64,000 bases of DNA from Mixophyes australis (lineage: Eukaryota; Chordata; Amphibia; Anura; Limnodynastidae), in contig JAVHZZ010000006.1 in NCBI GenBank assembly GCA_036250195.1, forward strand, positions 156,910,224 through 156,974,223, given 5' to 3'. Both the position numbers and the translations under genes were made by a program. Below are positions 32,417 through 42,497 of this stretch, piece by piece (within the stretch, counting starts at the first letter, position 1; every line of letters starts with the position of its first letter). Under the pieces are notes generated by a model. The model was not told the DNA's origin, searched no databases, and saw nothing but the letters and a program-made list of their open reading frames with translations.

Positions 32417-33560
32417 GCCATAATCACATTGACCCTTCATAGCATTATTATGAGTCAAATATTCTATTCTTCTGTGTGATTGACCTTAAACGAATCTAAC
32501 AGGCCATGGAATATTAAAAAAAAAAATAAGTTTGCTAATAGGTGTTAGGGTTTCCCCTCTGAAGCTCCAAAGCAGAAAAATAATTATTCAGTTCAAGACT
32601 TAAGTAGCTGCCTTGTCAGCTTTTTCCTTGCCCTGGTCCAGTAAAGAGTTATGCCCCACATAAGGTAGCATTATAGAGATCATATAGAGATTGTACACAA
32701 ATCACTATACTGCAATTTCTCATATCAGAATTATGTGTTTGCCCCTGCTACTGTACAGAGGTGTCTGAAGGTGAGTGAGTGAAAGGGTTGTGCAAATGAG
32801 GGTTTGGATATAAGAATGGATGGAACCCTTTAGAATGTGGTGGTCCTAGATCTTTCTGACTGGCACCTAATGTATATAATTTTCTCCACCTCTACCTAAA
32901 GCCTCATTTACATACATAAAGGGACATATTAATGCGTTCCCAATATAATGCTGTATATTATGTTATTCAGTATAAGCTCCTTATAAGTTTTATTATAATC
33001 TTTTATGAGTCTTACTAAATGTTTGTGTAGACGAACACTCTTACAAAAGCATTTAATTATTTCTTAATAATAATAAAGAATAGAAGGGGTGTTTAATTGT
33101 TTCAATACTCTGAATGTATGCGCATTTTAGTTGCAATTTAATTTTTTTCTGCACTTCTTGCTGTTTATGTATTATTTTTCGTTTGTTTTAAAAGATATGT
33201 GAAAGGGGGGAGACGAGAGGCTGGTAGATGAAATATAAGTAATGTATTATATTAGACGCTCAGCTCAAACTGACATTTACAATATACATAATTCTGTTTT
33301 CTGTACATCTCAGGGAAATCAGGATTTGAATTTGGTTGGGTAATTTGTAAGGATTTGGCTAAACAAGAATCTTGATAAAATTTCTAAATTTGCTACATCC
33401 ATATTTAAAATGATGTGGTATTATTATTATTGTTTAGATCAAACCACTCCAACATTTTTGGAAAAGTTTGGATTTCCAGTAAGTAGCATTGAGGACAAAG
33501 TAGAGTAGAGTTTTACAAAAGAGATGTGTAGGTTCTACATATTGGGATATGCTCAGACTC
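32417..33560. other. AT-rich non-coding DNA
   Basis: No gene or repeat was recognised between the two hAT families. Confidence 0.45.
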
Positions 33561-33744
33561 AACTAAAAACCAAGTCGTCCCCCCCCCTTCTCCCCGAACA
33601 TCACAAATCCGAGTACTTTCCCGCTTCCTCAGAACTGAAATTGAGGCAAAACGTCATCGTCGCATCATTGGATCTCGCAGGTTTTGGATTCCATAAGTAC
33701 CTCCCTCCACCAGAGATCCAGCGCCTCTCAGACAGACACAGGAG

Positions 33745-34262
33745 GGGAAACAGCATTCTTGTCAGTCTCCAGTGCCATTCCTCAGCGCCATTGCTCTCAC
33801 AGAAACAGGAGGGGTGGCAGTGTTCTTGTCACTCTCCAGTGCCATTGCTCACACAGAAACAGGGTGGGTAACAGCATTCTTGTCGGTCTCCAGTGCATTT
33901 GCTCAGCGCCATTGGTCACACAGGAACAGGAGGGGTACCAGCGTTCTTGTCACTCTCCAGTGCCATTGCTCACACAGAAACAGGATGGGTAACAGCATTC
34001 TTGTCAGTCTCCAGTGCCATTGCTCAGCGCCATTGGTCACAAAGGAACAGGAGGGGTACCAGCGTTCTTGTCACTATCCAGTGCCATTGCTCACACAGAA
34101 ACAGAAGGGGTAGCAGTGTTCTTGTCACTCTCCATTCTCCAGTGCGATTGCTCACACAGAAACAGAAACGGTAGCAGTGTTCTTGTCACTCTTCACTGCC
34201 ATTGATCACACAGAAACAGGGGTAGCAGTGTTCTTGTCACTTTCCAGTGCCATTGCTCAGTA
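33745..34262. repeat. About 55-bp minisatellite, hAT-B leader, first block
   Basis: Units contain CATTGCTCACACAGAAACAG, then GGTAGCAGTGTTCTTGTCAC and TCTCCAGTGC, with longer units having an extra CAGCGCCATTGGTCA. It precedes the hAT-B N-terminal ORF, as leader arrays precede ORF1 in hAT-A. Confidence 0.87.
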
Positions 34263-34270
34263 CCATCAAT

Positions 34271-34486
34271 ATGGATCATGATCAGTCAACAGAAGAGCAG
34301 GAGCACCAACCAGCTGCTGGCACTATTCACAATGATACTAGTCCTTCTAATTCATCTACTAAAGCCTATACGCAAGGGCATAATGGGTTTAAGTCAGGGA
34401 AACTGAAATCCAAAAAACAAGCTTTTACATCGGTGTGGAGGAGCCAGGTAACACGGGTAGAAACAAATGAGGCACAAGGAGAATAG
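34271..34486 (+). pseudogene. hAT-B upstream ORF, first copy, interrupted
   Basis: From the ATG at 34271 the frame (M-D-H-D-QSTEEQEHQ...) parallels the hAT-A upstream ORF. Both have an acidic start, an S/T-rich middle (SPSNSSTKAYTQGHNGF aligns with STSSSKPDAQSPSTGHV) and a lysine patch. The match to the second copy at 36414 breaks near 34434 at ACATCGG, where the LTR-like satellite segment begins; the last 17 codons are foreign. Not functional. Confidence 0.7.
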
Positions 34487-35800
34487 ATGTCCTGTGGTAC
34501 AACAAGGAAAAGCAGAGGCTGTCACAATGGTGTATCCAATGGTGATTGGTAGAGATACTGGAACAGTGGGAGTAAAGCACTGGAGTATGCTGAGCACACA
34601 CGGGAAAGCAGAAGTAGCTGAGTGAGAACAGCCAATGAGTCACCAAGGCAGTTGCGGCTCACAGTGATAGCGGTTAGAGAACTGGAGCTGTCACGATGAA
34701 GTACATCAGAGATGGTATAGAAGTACTAGAGCAGCAATAGTTCAGTACAGCAGGAGACTGAGAGTAAACTGACATGGTGAAGGTAACTCGTAGTAACAGC
34801 CGATGAGTCACAGTAGTAGTAGCGGCTCTGAGTGGTGGCGGTAAGAGAACTGGAGCTGTCACGATCAAGTACAGTTGAGATGGTAATATCAGTACTGGAG
34901 CAGCGATAGTTCAACACAGCCAGAGACTTGAGAGCAGACTGAAGTAGCGGGGGTAACTCGTAGTAACAGCTGATGAGTCACATGAGTGGTAGCGATGAGA
35001 GAACTGAAGCTGTCACGATGAAGTACACTGGAGATGGTAGTAGCAGTGCTGGGGCAGCAATAGTTCAACACAGCAGGAGACTGAGAGCAAACTGAAGTAA
35101 GGAGGTAACCTGTAGTAACAGCTGATGAGTCACAGGTGTAGTAGCAGCTCTGAGTGGTAGCGATGAGAGAACTGAAGCTGTCATGATGAAGTACACTGGA
35201 GATGGTAGTAGTAGTGCTGGAGCAGCAATAGTTCAACACAGCAGAAGACTGAGAGCAAACTGAAGTAACAGAGGTAACCTGTAGTAACAGCTGATGAGTC
35301 ACAGGTGTAGTAGCAGCTCTGAGTGGTAGCGATGAGAGAACTGAAGCTGTCATGATGAAGTACACTGGAGATGGTAGTAGTAGTGCTGGAGCAGCAATAG
35401 TTCAACACAGCAGAAGACTGAGAGCAAACTGAAGTAACAGAGGTAACCCGTAGTAACAGCTGATGAGTCACAGGTGTAGTAGCAGCTCTGAGTGGTAGCG
35501 GTGAGAGAACTGAAGATGTCGCGATGAAGTACACTGGAGATGGTAGTAGCAGTGCTGGAGCAGCAATAGTTCAACACAGCAGGAGACTGAGAGCAGACTG
35601 GAACACAGGCAAACCACGAGGAGAACAGGAACCAGAACCACAGGCTACAGGAAGTGAGCTTGAAGAACAGACATCAGACAGGTGAATCCAGGAGGTTTAA
35701 ATAGTGCTCCAGAAGTGCTTAGCCAATGAAAAAGAGGGAGGAGGTCCTGAAGTGCAATAGGCTTGCACCTGCACCGATCTGAATATAGCTGAATGAATGA
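34435..35800 (-). mobile_element. LTR-like segment with 168-bp satellite, minus strand
   Basis: Read on the minus strand, 35800 to 35640 gives an LTR-promoter-like layout: CATTGGCTAAG, then a TATA-like TATTTAAACC, then a T/C-rich leader. After this come about six to seven copies of a 168-bp unit. The order resembles the solo LTR at 27.7 kb (TATA-like box, then tandem repeats). No clear TGTCA...TGACA ends or flanking duplication were found, so the LTR call is tentative; the satellite itself is certain. Confidence 0.45.
34600..35590. repeat. About 168-bp satellite array
   Basis: GATGAAGTACA...GGAGATGG marks recur near 34694, 34863, 35019, 35187, 35355 and 35524, spaced 155-171 bp, mostly 168. 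Each unit contains CAGCAATAGTTCAACACAGC and CAGCTGATGAGTCAC or close variants. Because 168 is 56 codons, long minus-strand frames appear; these have no domain and are artefacts. Confidence 0.9.
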
Positions 35801-35904
35801 ATGAATGAAGTTAATCTGATGCTGGAACATGGCAATTTCCAGATAAATGAAATGCGGGTAATGGGACAGGTACTACTTGCGGGACCAAAGCATTACACTC
35901 CAGT

Positions 35905-36405
35905 TCCATTACACTGTGCCATTGCTCACACAGAAACAAAAGGGATAGCAGTGTTCTTGTTAGTCTCCAGTGTCATTGCTCACACAGAAACAGAAGGGGT
36001 AGCAGTGTTCTTGTCACTCTCCTGTCTCCAATGCCATTATACAGTGCAATTTCTCACAGAGAAACAGAAGGGATAGCAGTGTTCTTGTGATTCTCCAGTC
36101 TCCAGTGCCATTGCTCAGTGCCATTGCTCACACAGAAACAGAAGGGATAGCAGTGTTCTTATCACTCTCCAGTGCCATTGCTCACACAGAAACAGAGGGG
36201 GTAGCAGTATTCTTGTCACTCTCCAGTGCCATTGCTCACAAAAATAGAATGGGTAGCAGTGTTCTTGTCACTCTCCATTCTCCAGTTCCATTGCTCACAC
36301 AGAAACAGAAACGGTAGCAGTGTTCTTGTCACTCTCCAGTGCCATTGCTCACACAGAAACAGGGGTAGCAGTGTTTTTGTCACTCTCCAGTGCCATTGCT
36401 CAGTA
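35905..36405. repeat. About 55-bp minisatellite, hAT-B leader, second block
   Basis: The same unit as at 33745-34262 (CATTGCTCACACAGAAACAG, GTAGCAGTGTTCTTGTCAC), again directly before a hAT-B N-terminal ORF. It shows that the 5' half of hAT-B is present twice in the same orientation. Confidence 0.87.
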
Positions 36406-36413
36406 CCATCAAT

Positions 36414-36596
36414 ATGAATCATGATCAGTCAACGGAAGAGCAGGAGCACCAACCAACTGCTGGCACTATTCACGATGATACTAGTCCTTCTAAGTCATCT
36501 ACTAAAGCCTATACGCAAGGGCATAATGGGTTTAAGTCAGGGAAACTGAAATCCAAAACACAAGCTTTTACATTGGTAAAGAAAAAACACGTCTAA
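36414..36596 (+). pseudogene. hAT-B upstream ORF, second copy
   Basis: From the ATG at 36414 the frame of 60 codons repeats the first copy at 34271 with few changes and ends after KKKHV. Directly after it the transposase sequence runs in the opposite orientation, so this ORF is cut from its partner frame. The equivalent of the hAT-A slippery site is not present. Confidence 0.68.
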
Positions 36597-36689
36597 TAAA
36601 ATTGCCAGCATGCCATTCTAGCCAAAATAACAACAAGCAGTCAAGCATCAGCTAGTTCCCTTCTCTCAAATATATCCCAGCACCTGTAA

Positions 36690-38340
36690 TCTACACTGTC
36701 ATCATCCTCACACTCATCCTCACACTCATCAGTGTGCACATCATCCTCACACATTATTAATTCATCCCCGCTGGAATTCACCATTAAAGAATTCTCTGTA
36801 CTTTGATGTAATTGCCGGTAAAGGCCTTCCTCATGGAATTTGTTGTTTATTTTGTGGCAGAGCTGCCACGATTTTTTGGCAATTCCTTTAGACTAGACAA
36901 CATGTCAAAATGTTGCGGTGACTCATCTGCATCACCACTGGGTGTCTTGTGAAAGCTAAGTTTATCCTAGCAGCAATTGTCTGAAAAACATCATTGTGTC
37001 ATGTACCACTTGAGCTGTCAACTTGCTCACCAGGAGCTCATTGCATCTCTTGAGATCTGGGTCAGTTGAAAAGAAAGAGAAGACATAACACTTAAACCAA
37101 GGATCAAGCACAGTCGCCAAGATTTAGTGATCCGAGTTCATAACGCTTGGATCCTGATAAAGCGAATTAAGTACTTGATCTACAAGCCCGACATAGTTGT
37201 TTCACCTCCTCCTTCAATTTCTCGAGCTGCTTTTCCAAAAGTCTAATTAGGGGAATCACTTGACTCAGTGTGTGAACTCACTTCACAGGTGACTACTTTG
37301 ATTGGTTTCAGCACCTTGCACAAAACGAAAAGTATTCTCCACTGCGCTGGACTAAAGCACATCCCCCCTCCTTTCCCAATGTCATGGCTTGTTGAGTAAG
37401 TGTGGATAGCTTTTCGCTGTTCCTCCATCCTCTGAACATATAAACGGTGGAATTCCAACTTGTTACCACCTCTTGCTTCAGTTGGTAGCAGGGCAAATTC
37501 TATTCCTCTTGTAGCTGCTGCAATCTCCTACATGCTGTTACAGAATGCCGAAAATGTCCTGAAATAATTCGGGACACAGACAGCTTCTCCTGCATGTCAC
37601 TGTCATTTTTTAAAAATCTCTGTACCACCTAGTTGATGTGTGAGCAAAACAGGGAATGTGATGGAATTCACCTCACTGTAATGCTCTCACAATATTAGTG
37701 GTGCTATCAGAAATCGCATATCCTGAGGAGAGTCCAAGCAGGATAAGCCATGTTGCAATGAAATCCGTAAGTTTTTCAAACTGGTTGTTAGAGGTATGCC
37801 TCTTGACAACCAGTTTGAAGCCGGTGATACACAGAGTAGCCTGTCTCTGAAAGATCTGGCATTGTTTGTTACATGCTGTTGCTGTTCCTGCTACTGAAGG
37901 TGATTCACCAACCCAGTGGGCTGTCACAGTCATATAATATTTACTTTGTCCAGTTCAATTTGTCTACATATTTGTGGTTATGTGCACAGTGGGTAGAATG
38001 GCATTTTGTAGCCTAAAAATTTTGTTTTTTGTTACAGGTGAGGAATTGCTTTTCTAGTAAAATGGTGTTGAGATGGAATTTGGTAACGGGGACACAGGAC
38101 CTTAATTAACTGACTAAAACCTGCTGCTTTAATGGTGGATAATGGTTGCAGATCTAATACTAGCATAGTCACCATAGTGTCTGTAATCTGCTGTGCGACT
38201 GGGTGACAGCTGTCATACTTGCTTCCGCTTGCAAAGGATTGTTTTGTTAAACATTCAGTCAATTGTTGTTTTAAACTACTAGTAGTCTTCCTTTTGGTCT
38301 GCTTCTGGGATGAAGATCCACCCCCCAGCAACAAGAGCAC
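36690..38340 (-). pseudogene. hAT-B transposase, inverted and degenerate
   Basis: On the minus strand, from 38340 downwards, the order is: QKQTKRKTTSSLKQQL, KYDSCHPVAQQITD, LVLDLQPLSTIKAAGF and LCPRYQIPSQHHFTRKAIP (38290-38035). Then come MTVTAHWVGESPS and AISDSTTNIVRAL, which has the second aspartate (37933-37675), and RMEEQRKAIHTYS-like sequence (37450). Near 36760 is the C-terminal SSGDELIM-type acidic tail. The BED finger and the first-aspartate block are absent, and several stops and shifts separate the pieces. It lies head to head with the + strand N-terminal ORF at 36414 and is followed by + strand 3' UTR, so the body of the element is inverted. Confidence 0.82.
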
Positions 38341-38344
38341 CAGC

Positions 38345-39240
38345 AGCAGGCCATAACATATGGGTGGGTGGTTGAGCTCAAGGACAGTTCCATCTTGCAT
38401 TGTTTGACATTTTGTCTTGGTCTATCAGCTTGTGTAACAGTCAACAATTCAGGTGTTAACAGTATTATTAGGTCGCCAGTTCACATGGTGGACAGTATGA
38501 TTAGGTAGACTATTCAAATGTTGACAATATTATTATAGGGCTAGGGATATGGTTACGGAATTGTCTAGGGACAGGTCTAGGGATAGGAACAGGTCTAGGT
38601 TTAGGACAGAGTTAGAGATAATACTATCTACATTTTAATTGTCATCCTAATAAATACTATCTACATTTCAATTGTCCTAATAATACTGTCGATGTCACTA
38701 TATTGTCGGCTTTATAACCTTGTCTAGTCTGCAGCTCATCAATCATATTATGTCAATCCAACATAAGGGAGGGTGGGAGCCCCGAAGGACAACTCCATCT
38801 TGCACCACTTTTCTTCTTGCCACTGCTGTGTGGAAATGTTTCCTAGATGTGCTATGAACAGCCGTGTGTTTGTGCCGTTGCTGTGTCGATTAGTAACCAG
38901 CTAGCTTGCTGCAGTCTAAGAGTTAATTGATAGCTCTGTTAGCTTAGCTGCCTTAATCCCATTGTTAGCTTGTTTTGTGGGGGCCCAAACAAACCAAGCA
39001 CTTCAGCCACAAAAGTCCTTGTTGCTGAAGTGCTTGATTTGTTCAACTGTACAATTCCATGTTAATATCAAACATAAGGGTGGGTGGGAGGATCCAAGGA
39101 CAATTCCATCTTGCACCACTTTTCTTTTCTGCCACTGTTGTGTGCCAATGTTTCCTAGATGTGCTATGAACTGCCGTGCGTTTGTGCCGTTGCTCTGTTG
39201 ATTAGTAACTAGTCAGCTTGCTGCAGTCTTAAAATTGTGC
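38345..39240 (+). repeat. hAT-B 3' UTR modules, duplicated, with an AT-rich spacer
   Basis: The conserved block (AAGGACA(A/G)TTCCATCTTGCA) occurs at about 38375, 38785 and 39098 in plus orientation. The last two are a tandem duplication of roughly 310 bp that includes TTTCCTAGATGTGCTATGAA. The hairpin arms are at 38988-39007 and 39024-39043. Between 38420 and 38740 lies a low-complexity part with GTTGACA and TCTAGGGA(T/C)AGG words. Confidence 0.75.
38988..39043 (+). promoter_or_regulatory. hAT-B hairpin with compensatory changes
   Basis: The left arm AACAAACCAAGCACTTCAGC pairs with the right arm GCTGAAGTGCTTGATTTGTT, one mismatch. Relative to hAT-A, T to G and T to C on the left are matched by A to C and A to G on the right. 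A second hAT-B hairpin is at 40016-40077. Confidence 0.72.
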
Positions 39241-39328
39241 CTTAAACTGTTGTGTGCTTTGCAAAACGTATCTTTTCCAAGAGACCCAGTGGTGATTCAG
39301 ATGAGTCAGCACAACATTTTGACATCTG

Positions 39329-39489
39329 GGGGAAAATGTATCAAGCTGAGAGTTTTCTGGCGGGTTTGAAAAACCAATCAGATTCTAGCTATCATTTATT
39401 TAGTACATTCTACAAAATGATAGGTTGTATAGGCAACATCTCCACTTTTCAAACTCGCCGGAAAACTCTCAGCTTGATACATTTACCCC
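39329..39489. mobile_element. Palindromic MITE (GGGGG-AAAATGTATCAAGC type) inside hAT-B
   Basis: The left end GGGGGAAAATGTATCAAGCT is answered by AGCTTGATACATTTACCCCC at the right. Inside are GGCGGGTTTGAAAA, ACCAATCAGATTCTAGC and TATAGGCAACATCTCC. A CTG on each side may be the target repeat. It splits hAT-B sequence and shares its core with the 5.25 kb copy. Confidence 0.78.
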
Positions 39490-39519
39490 CTGGCACTGGT
39501 CTAAAAGAATTGCCCACAA

Positions 39520-39948
39520 TTCACCTGATCCTACTATCAACATTCAAAGAATGGTGGAGGACTATTTTAATGACAACATAAAATAGAAACCTCAGACAGT
39601 TCCTTTACATACTGGGATGAAAAAAGGGCAATTTGGAGACCCATGTACAAACTTGCTTTGTAATACCTAAGCTGGCCACTGTTCAATGTATACTCAGAAA
39701 GAGTTTTCAGCACCGCTGGGAACCTTGTCAGCGATCGGCATAGGAGGCTACTTCCTAAAAATGTGGAAAAGATGATGTTCATCAAAATGAACTACAAATT
39801 CCACGAGGAAGGATTTCCCCAGCAATTACGTCAAATTACACAGACTTCTATAATGATGGATTCCAGCGGGGATGAATTAATATTGCGTGAGGATCATGTA
39901 CACACTGATGAGGGTGTGGATGATGACAAAAAAATCTTGCCACTGTAG
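39520..39948 (+). pseudogene. hAT-B transposase C-terminal fragment
   Basis: The translation shows a RMVEDYF-like start, then NVYSERVFSTAGNLVSD, RRLLPKNVEKMMFIKMNY and the acidic SSGDELILREDHVHTDE end, closing with TAG at 39946-39948. This is the hAT dimerisation region. At least two in-frame stops interrupt the part before 39670. It belongs to a second hAT-B copy, since the inverted body at 36.7-38.3 kb has its own C-terminus. Coding power is lost. Confidence 0.82.
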
Positions 39949-40015
39949 AGTTAATTGACAGCACTGTTGGGTTTAAGACAGCAAAGCTATTTATAGATTG
40001 TTTTGTAGGGGCCCA

Positions 40016-40200
40016 AACAAACCAAGCATTTCAGCCACAAAAGTGGCACTCCTTGTCGATGAATTGCTTGGTTTGTTAAACTGTACTAGTCCATTTTAAT
40101 ATCCAACATAAGGGTGGGGAAGCGAGGGCTGTTTTTCCACAATCAAAACCAAAACACGAAGTTAATACAGATCCAAAACCAAAACACAGGGGTCAGTGAA
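40016..40200 (+). repeat. hAT-B 3' UTR and end, second copy
   Basis: It contains hairpin arms (40016-40035 and 40058-40077), a shortened G-run motif (AACATAAGGGTGGGG at about 40106) and AACCAAAACAC words that in hAT-A stand near the 3' terminus. The exact end could not be fixed. Confidence 0.65.
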
Positions 40201-41836
40201 CAACCGTTCTAGTTTGGGGTATAAAGGCTAAAGAGCAGTATCTTTTTTTTCTGAAGGGAATCTGTAAATCATTCTAGTAGTGAAAAAACATTAAATTATG
40301 CAACTGATATTCTCTTCTGTTTTAGAGGTCATGATAGATGCACGTTAATTTCAGGGTTATCTATGCAGATCTCAAGATGTGTCCATCTCAAAGCAATAGC
40401 ATTTGTACCAAACGTACGTCATGTGTACAAGTGTGTATAGTTATGCTTCACAATAGCCTAGATATGTGGCTTGACACTGTTAGTAGTAAATGTAAAAGTT
40501 GCATTACTCTATTTGTGCACAAAATATTAATGAAGTGTCATATACACAAAAAAGAATATTGCCTTGGGTTATTAATACGTGCAAAAGTCAAGTTTTCAAT
40601 ATCAATTGTAATTAAATGCAAACACAAATATCAATTCCATTAAAATTAAATAAAATATTTGTTTTCCCCTTTAAAGATTAAATGGGAATCTTCTTTCCTG
40701 CAGTAGTTCAAATAGAAATATCAATTAAGTAATATGAGTAGATAACCACAACCTGATATAATATATCACAAAGCTATAGCGGAGGATATGATAATAATAA
40801 TAATCATCATCATCATCATAGCATATCATTACATGAGCCCTTCAGTCCAGTGCATAACCTACTATGGGTGCAAGACTCACTCCCTGATGCCCTTTGACCA
40901 GTATATGCATCATATTGCAGCCTATTTGCAAGCAAGTGACATTGAGTCCAATGGGTAATAAATCACAAAGACATACACATAAAAATGTAAATCTGCGGAT
41001 TCGTCCATTTCTAATTGTGTTGCACTTACATGAGCGTTCCTTTACTGTACTCGGCTTAAGCATTCCCACCTCTGTTCCAGGTATGAGGAGACGCAAGTCG
41101 GGGATATGCAAAAATGTACATACAGACTTTTGCGTGCACATTTTTGGTGTACATGCTCAATACATAGGTGTATGTTGCACAAATAATATTGATGCATGTA
41201 CAAATCTCAATGGGCCCTTAAATCTTTACTCATAATGTTTTATGCAGCAAAACTATAAAATGATTGACGTGAGATTGCTCAGATCACACTATAGGCAGAA
41301 CTTTCAGCTTTGCTTTTGACCCACTTATATATGAACTTTTCATGCAACTTGCTTGCACCAGATGTAGTCTCCCTGGTGATAAATCATCTGATGTTCTATC
41401 TGAAATTATTACTGATGTTTATGTAAATTGTCCCATTTTTTTCAGGTTCAGGCTTCAGCATAAACTCACATCATTACACACCAAAGGGACATTTATGAAA
41501 TCCTGTTCTACAGGTTACTCTGTAGAAAAGCAGATGTTGCACACAGCAAATTGTAGATGTCATTTGTTTCCCTAACATAGTTTAGATAATGAAAGCAAGC
41601 ATCTAGTTGGTATGGACAACACCACCTTTTCTACAGCGTTACCTGTAGAGTAGTTTTCCTAAATGTGCCCCTTAGATTCACACTAATGATCTATATTGCA
41701 AGGACACATTCAAAATAAACCTAAACATGTAAGAACAAACAATAACCTTGGCTACAATGACTGGATACATTAATAATAATAATAGGTCAAGGTCTCAAAT
41801 CAACACCAAACATGAAGAGCAATATGCCACACTAAG
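40201..41836. other. AT-rich non-coding DNA
   Basis: There is an (ATA)n(ATC)n microsatellite at about 40789-40820. No gene or transposon end was recognised; open frames near 40.9-41.2 kb lie on both strands and lack domains. Confidence 0.45.
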
Positions 41837-42484
41837 TGTCAGACGCCGTCTCCGTGCTATGCCTGCCGCACAGAGACGGACGTCTGCTTCTGTGACAGAG
41901 CGCTCGGTTGCCAAGCAACCGAGCGTACTTCCGGGTCAGCGGTCGCGCGTTCCGTTGCTAGGCAACGGAACGCTTCCTAGTAACTCCGGCGGTGGTGTTT
42001 AGCGTCACCACCGCCAATGATTGGACTGCACCTGTATAAAAGCCTCACTCTGACACATGGAGAGTGCCAGAGTATTAGGTCTCATCCTAGCTCCAGCGTT
42101 CCTGTGTACCGTTTCCAGCGCTTCCTGTGTATTACCCGGCTTGCTACTTACTATTCCTGTTCTGTGCTCCCTGTGAACTCGACCTCGGCTTGATATTTGA
42201 TTCTCCCTTCTGTGCTTCTGACCTCGACCCGGCTACCCTGACTACGGCTTTGAACTTTCCCTTGGACATCTCCTGAATTCACGGTTTTGACCCGGCCTGT
42301 ACGACACCGCTTTCATCTACTGCTTCACTGATTACTCCCTTGGAGGACCGCGACCTGCGTGTTCCCGCAGCTAAGACCACACTTCCTTGCGGGGGTCCCT
42401 GGTGAAAACCAGGAACACGTTAGACTCCGCACCTCTTTGGTGAGTAGTGCAAAATCAGTAAGCAAATACCCTAAATCTGTGACA
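41837..42484 (+). repeat. 5' LTR of the gypsy element
   Basis: It begins TGTCAGACGCC and ends CTGTGACA, giving TGTCA/TGACA inverted ends, and is 648 bp long. A CCAATGATTGG box (42014) and TATAAAA (42035-42041) mark the promoter, so transcription should start about 25-30 bp downstream. Four hairpins fill U3 (listed separately). The primer-binding site follows at 42485; I could not match it to a particular tRNA and self-priming is possible in this group. Confidence 0.9.
41841..42015 (+). promoter_or_regulatory. Four consecutive hairpins in U3
   Basis: The hairpins are 41841-41885 (AGACG-CCGTCTC... pairing with GAGACGGACGTCT), 41901-41925 (CGCTCGGTTG/CAACCGAGCG), 41947-41973 (GCGTTCCGTTGC/GCAACGGAACGC) and 41988-42015 (GGCGGTGGTG/CACCACCGCC). 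The last three have perfect arms of 10-12 bp. They lie just upstream of the CCAAT and TATA boxes and, in the 3' LTR, inside the pol reading frame. Confidence 0.88.
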
Positions 42485-42497
42485 GTATACTCTGGCC

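Larger units (their letters stand above)
33560..40200. mobile_element. Composite hAT-B region (second, older hAT family, rearranged)
   Basis: The region contains all parts of a hAT related to hAT-A but in a broken order. There is a 5' end (33570-33740, with GAGGCAAAACGTCATC as in hAT-A copy 2). Then come a 55-bp minisatellite and N-terminal ORF (33745-34434), an LTR-like satellite insertion (34435-35800), and a second minisatellite and N-terminal ORF (35905-36596). These are followed by an inverted transposase (36690-38340), 3' UTR modules (38345-39240), a C-terminal transposase piece (39520-39948) and a final 3' UTR. Terminal repeats and target duplication could not be set. Confidence 0.7.

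Noticed and set aside
34674..35577. Serine/threonine-rich minus-strand frames
   Set aside because: They are the 168-bp (56-codon) satellite read in its open frames.
34435..35800. Firm call of a complete minus-strand gypsy solo LTR
   Set aside because: No TGTCA/TGACA ends or flanking duplication could be found, so it is kept only as a tentative LTR-like segment.
41748..42002. Small ORF starting before and running into the 5' LTR
   Set aside because: Its end is the same LTR sequence that forms the tail of the pol frame at the 3' LTR; the part before the LTR is chance.
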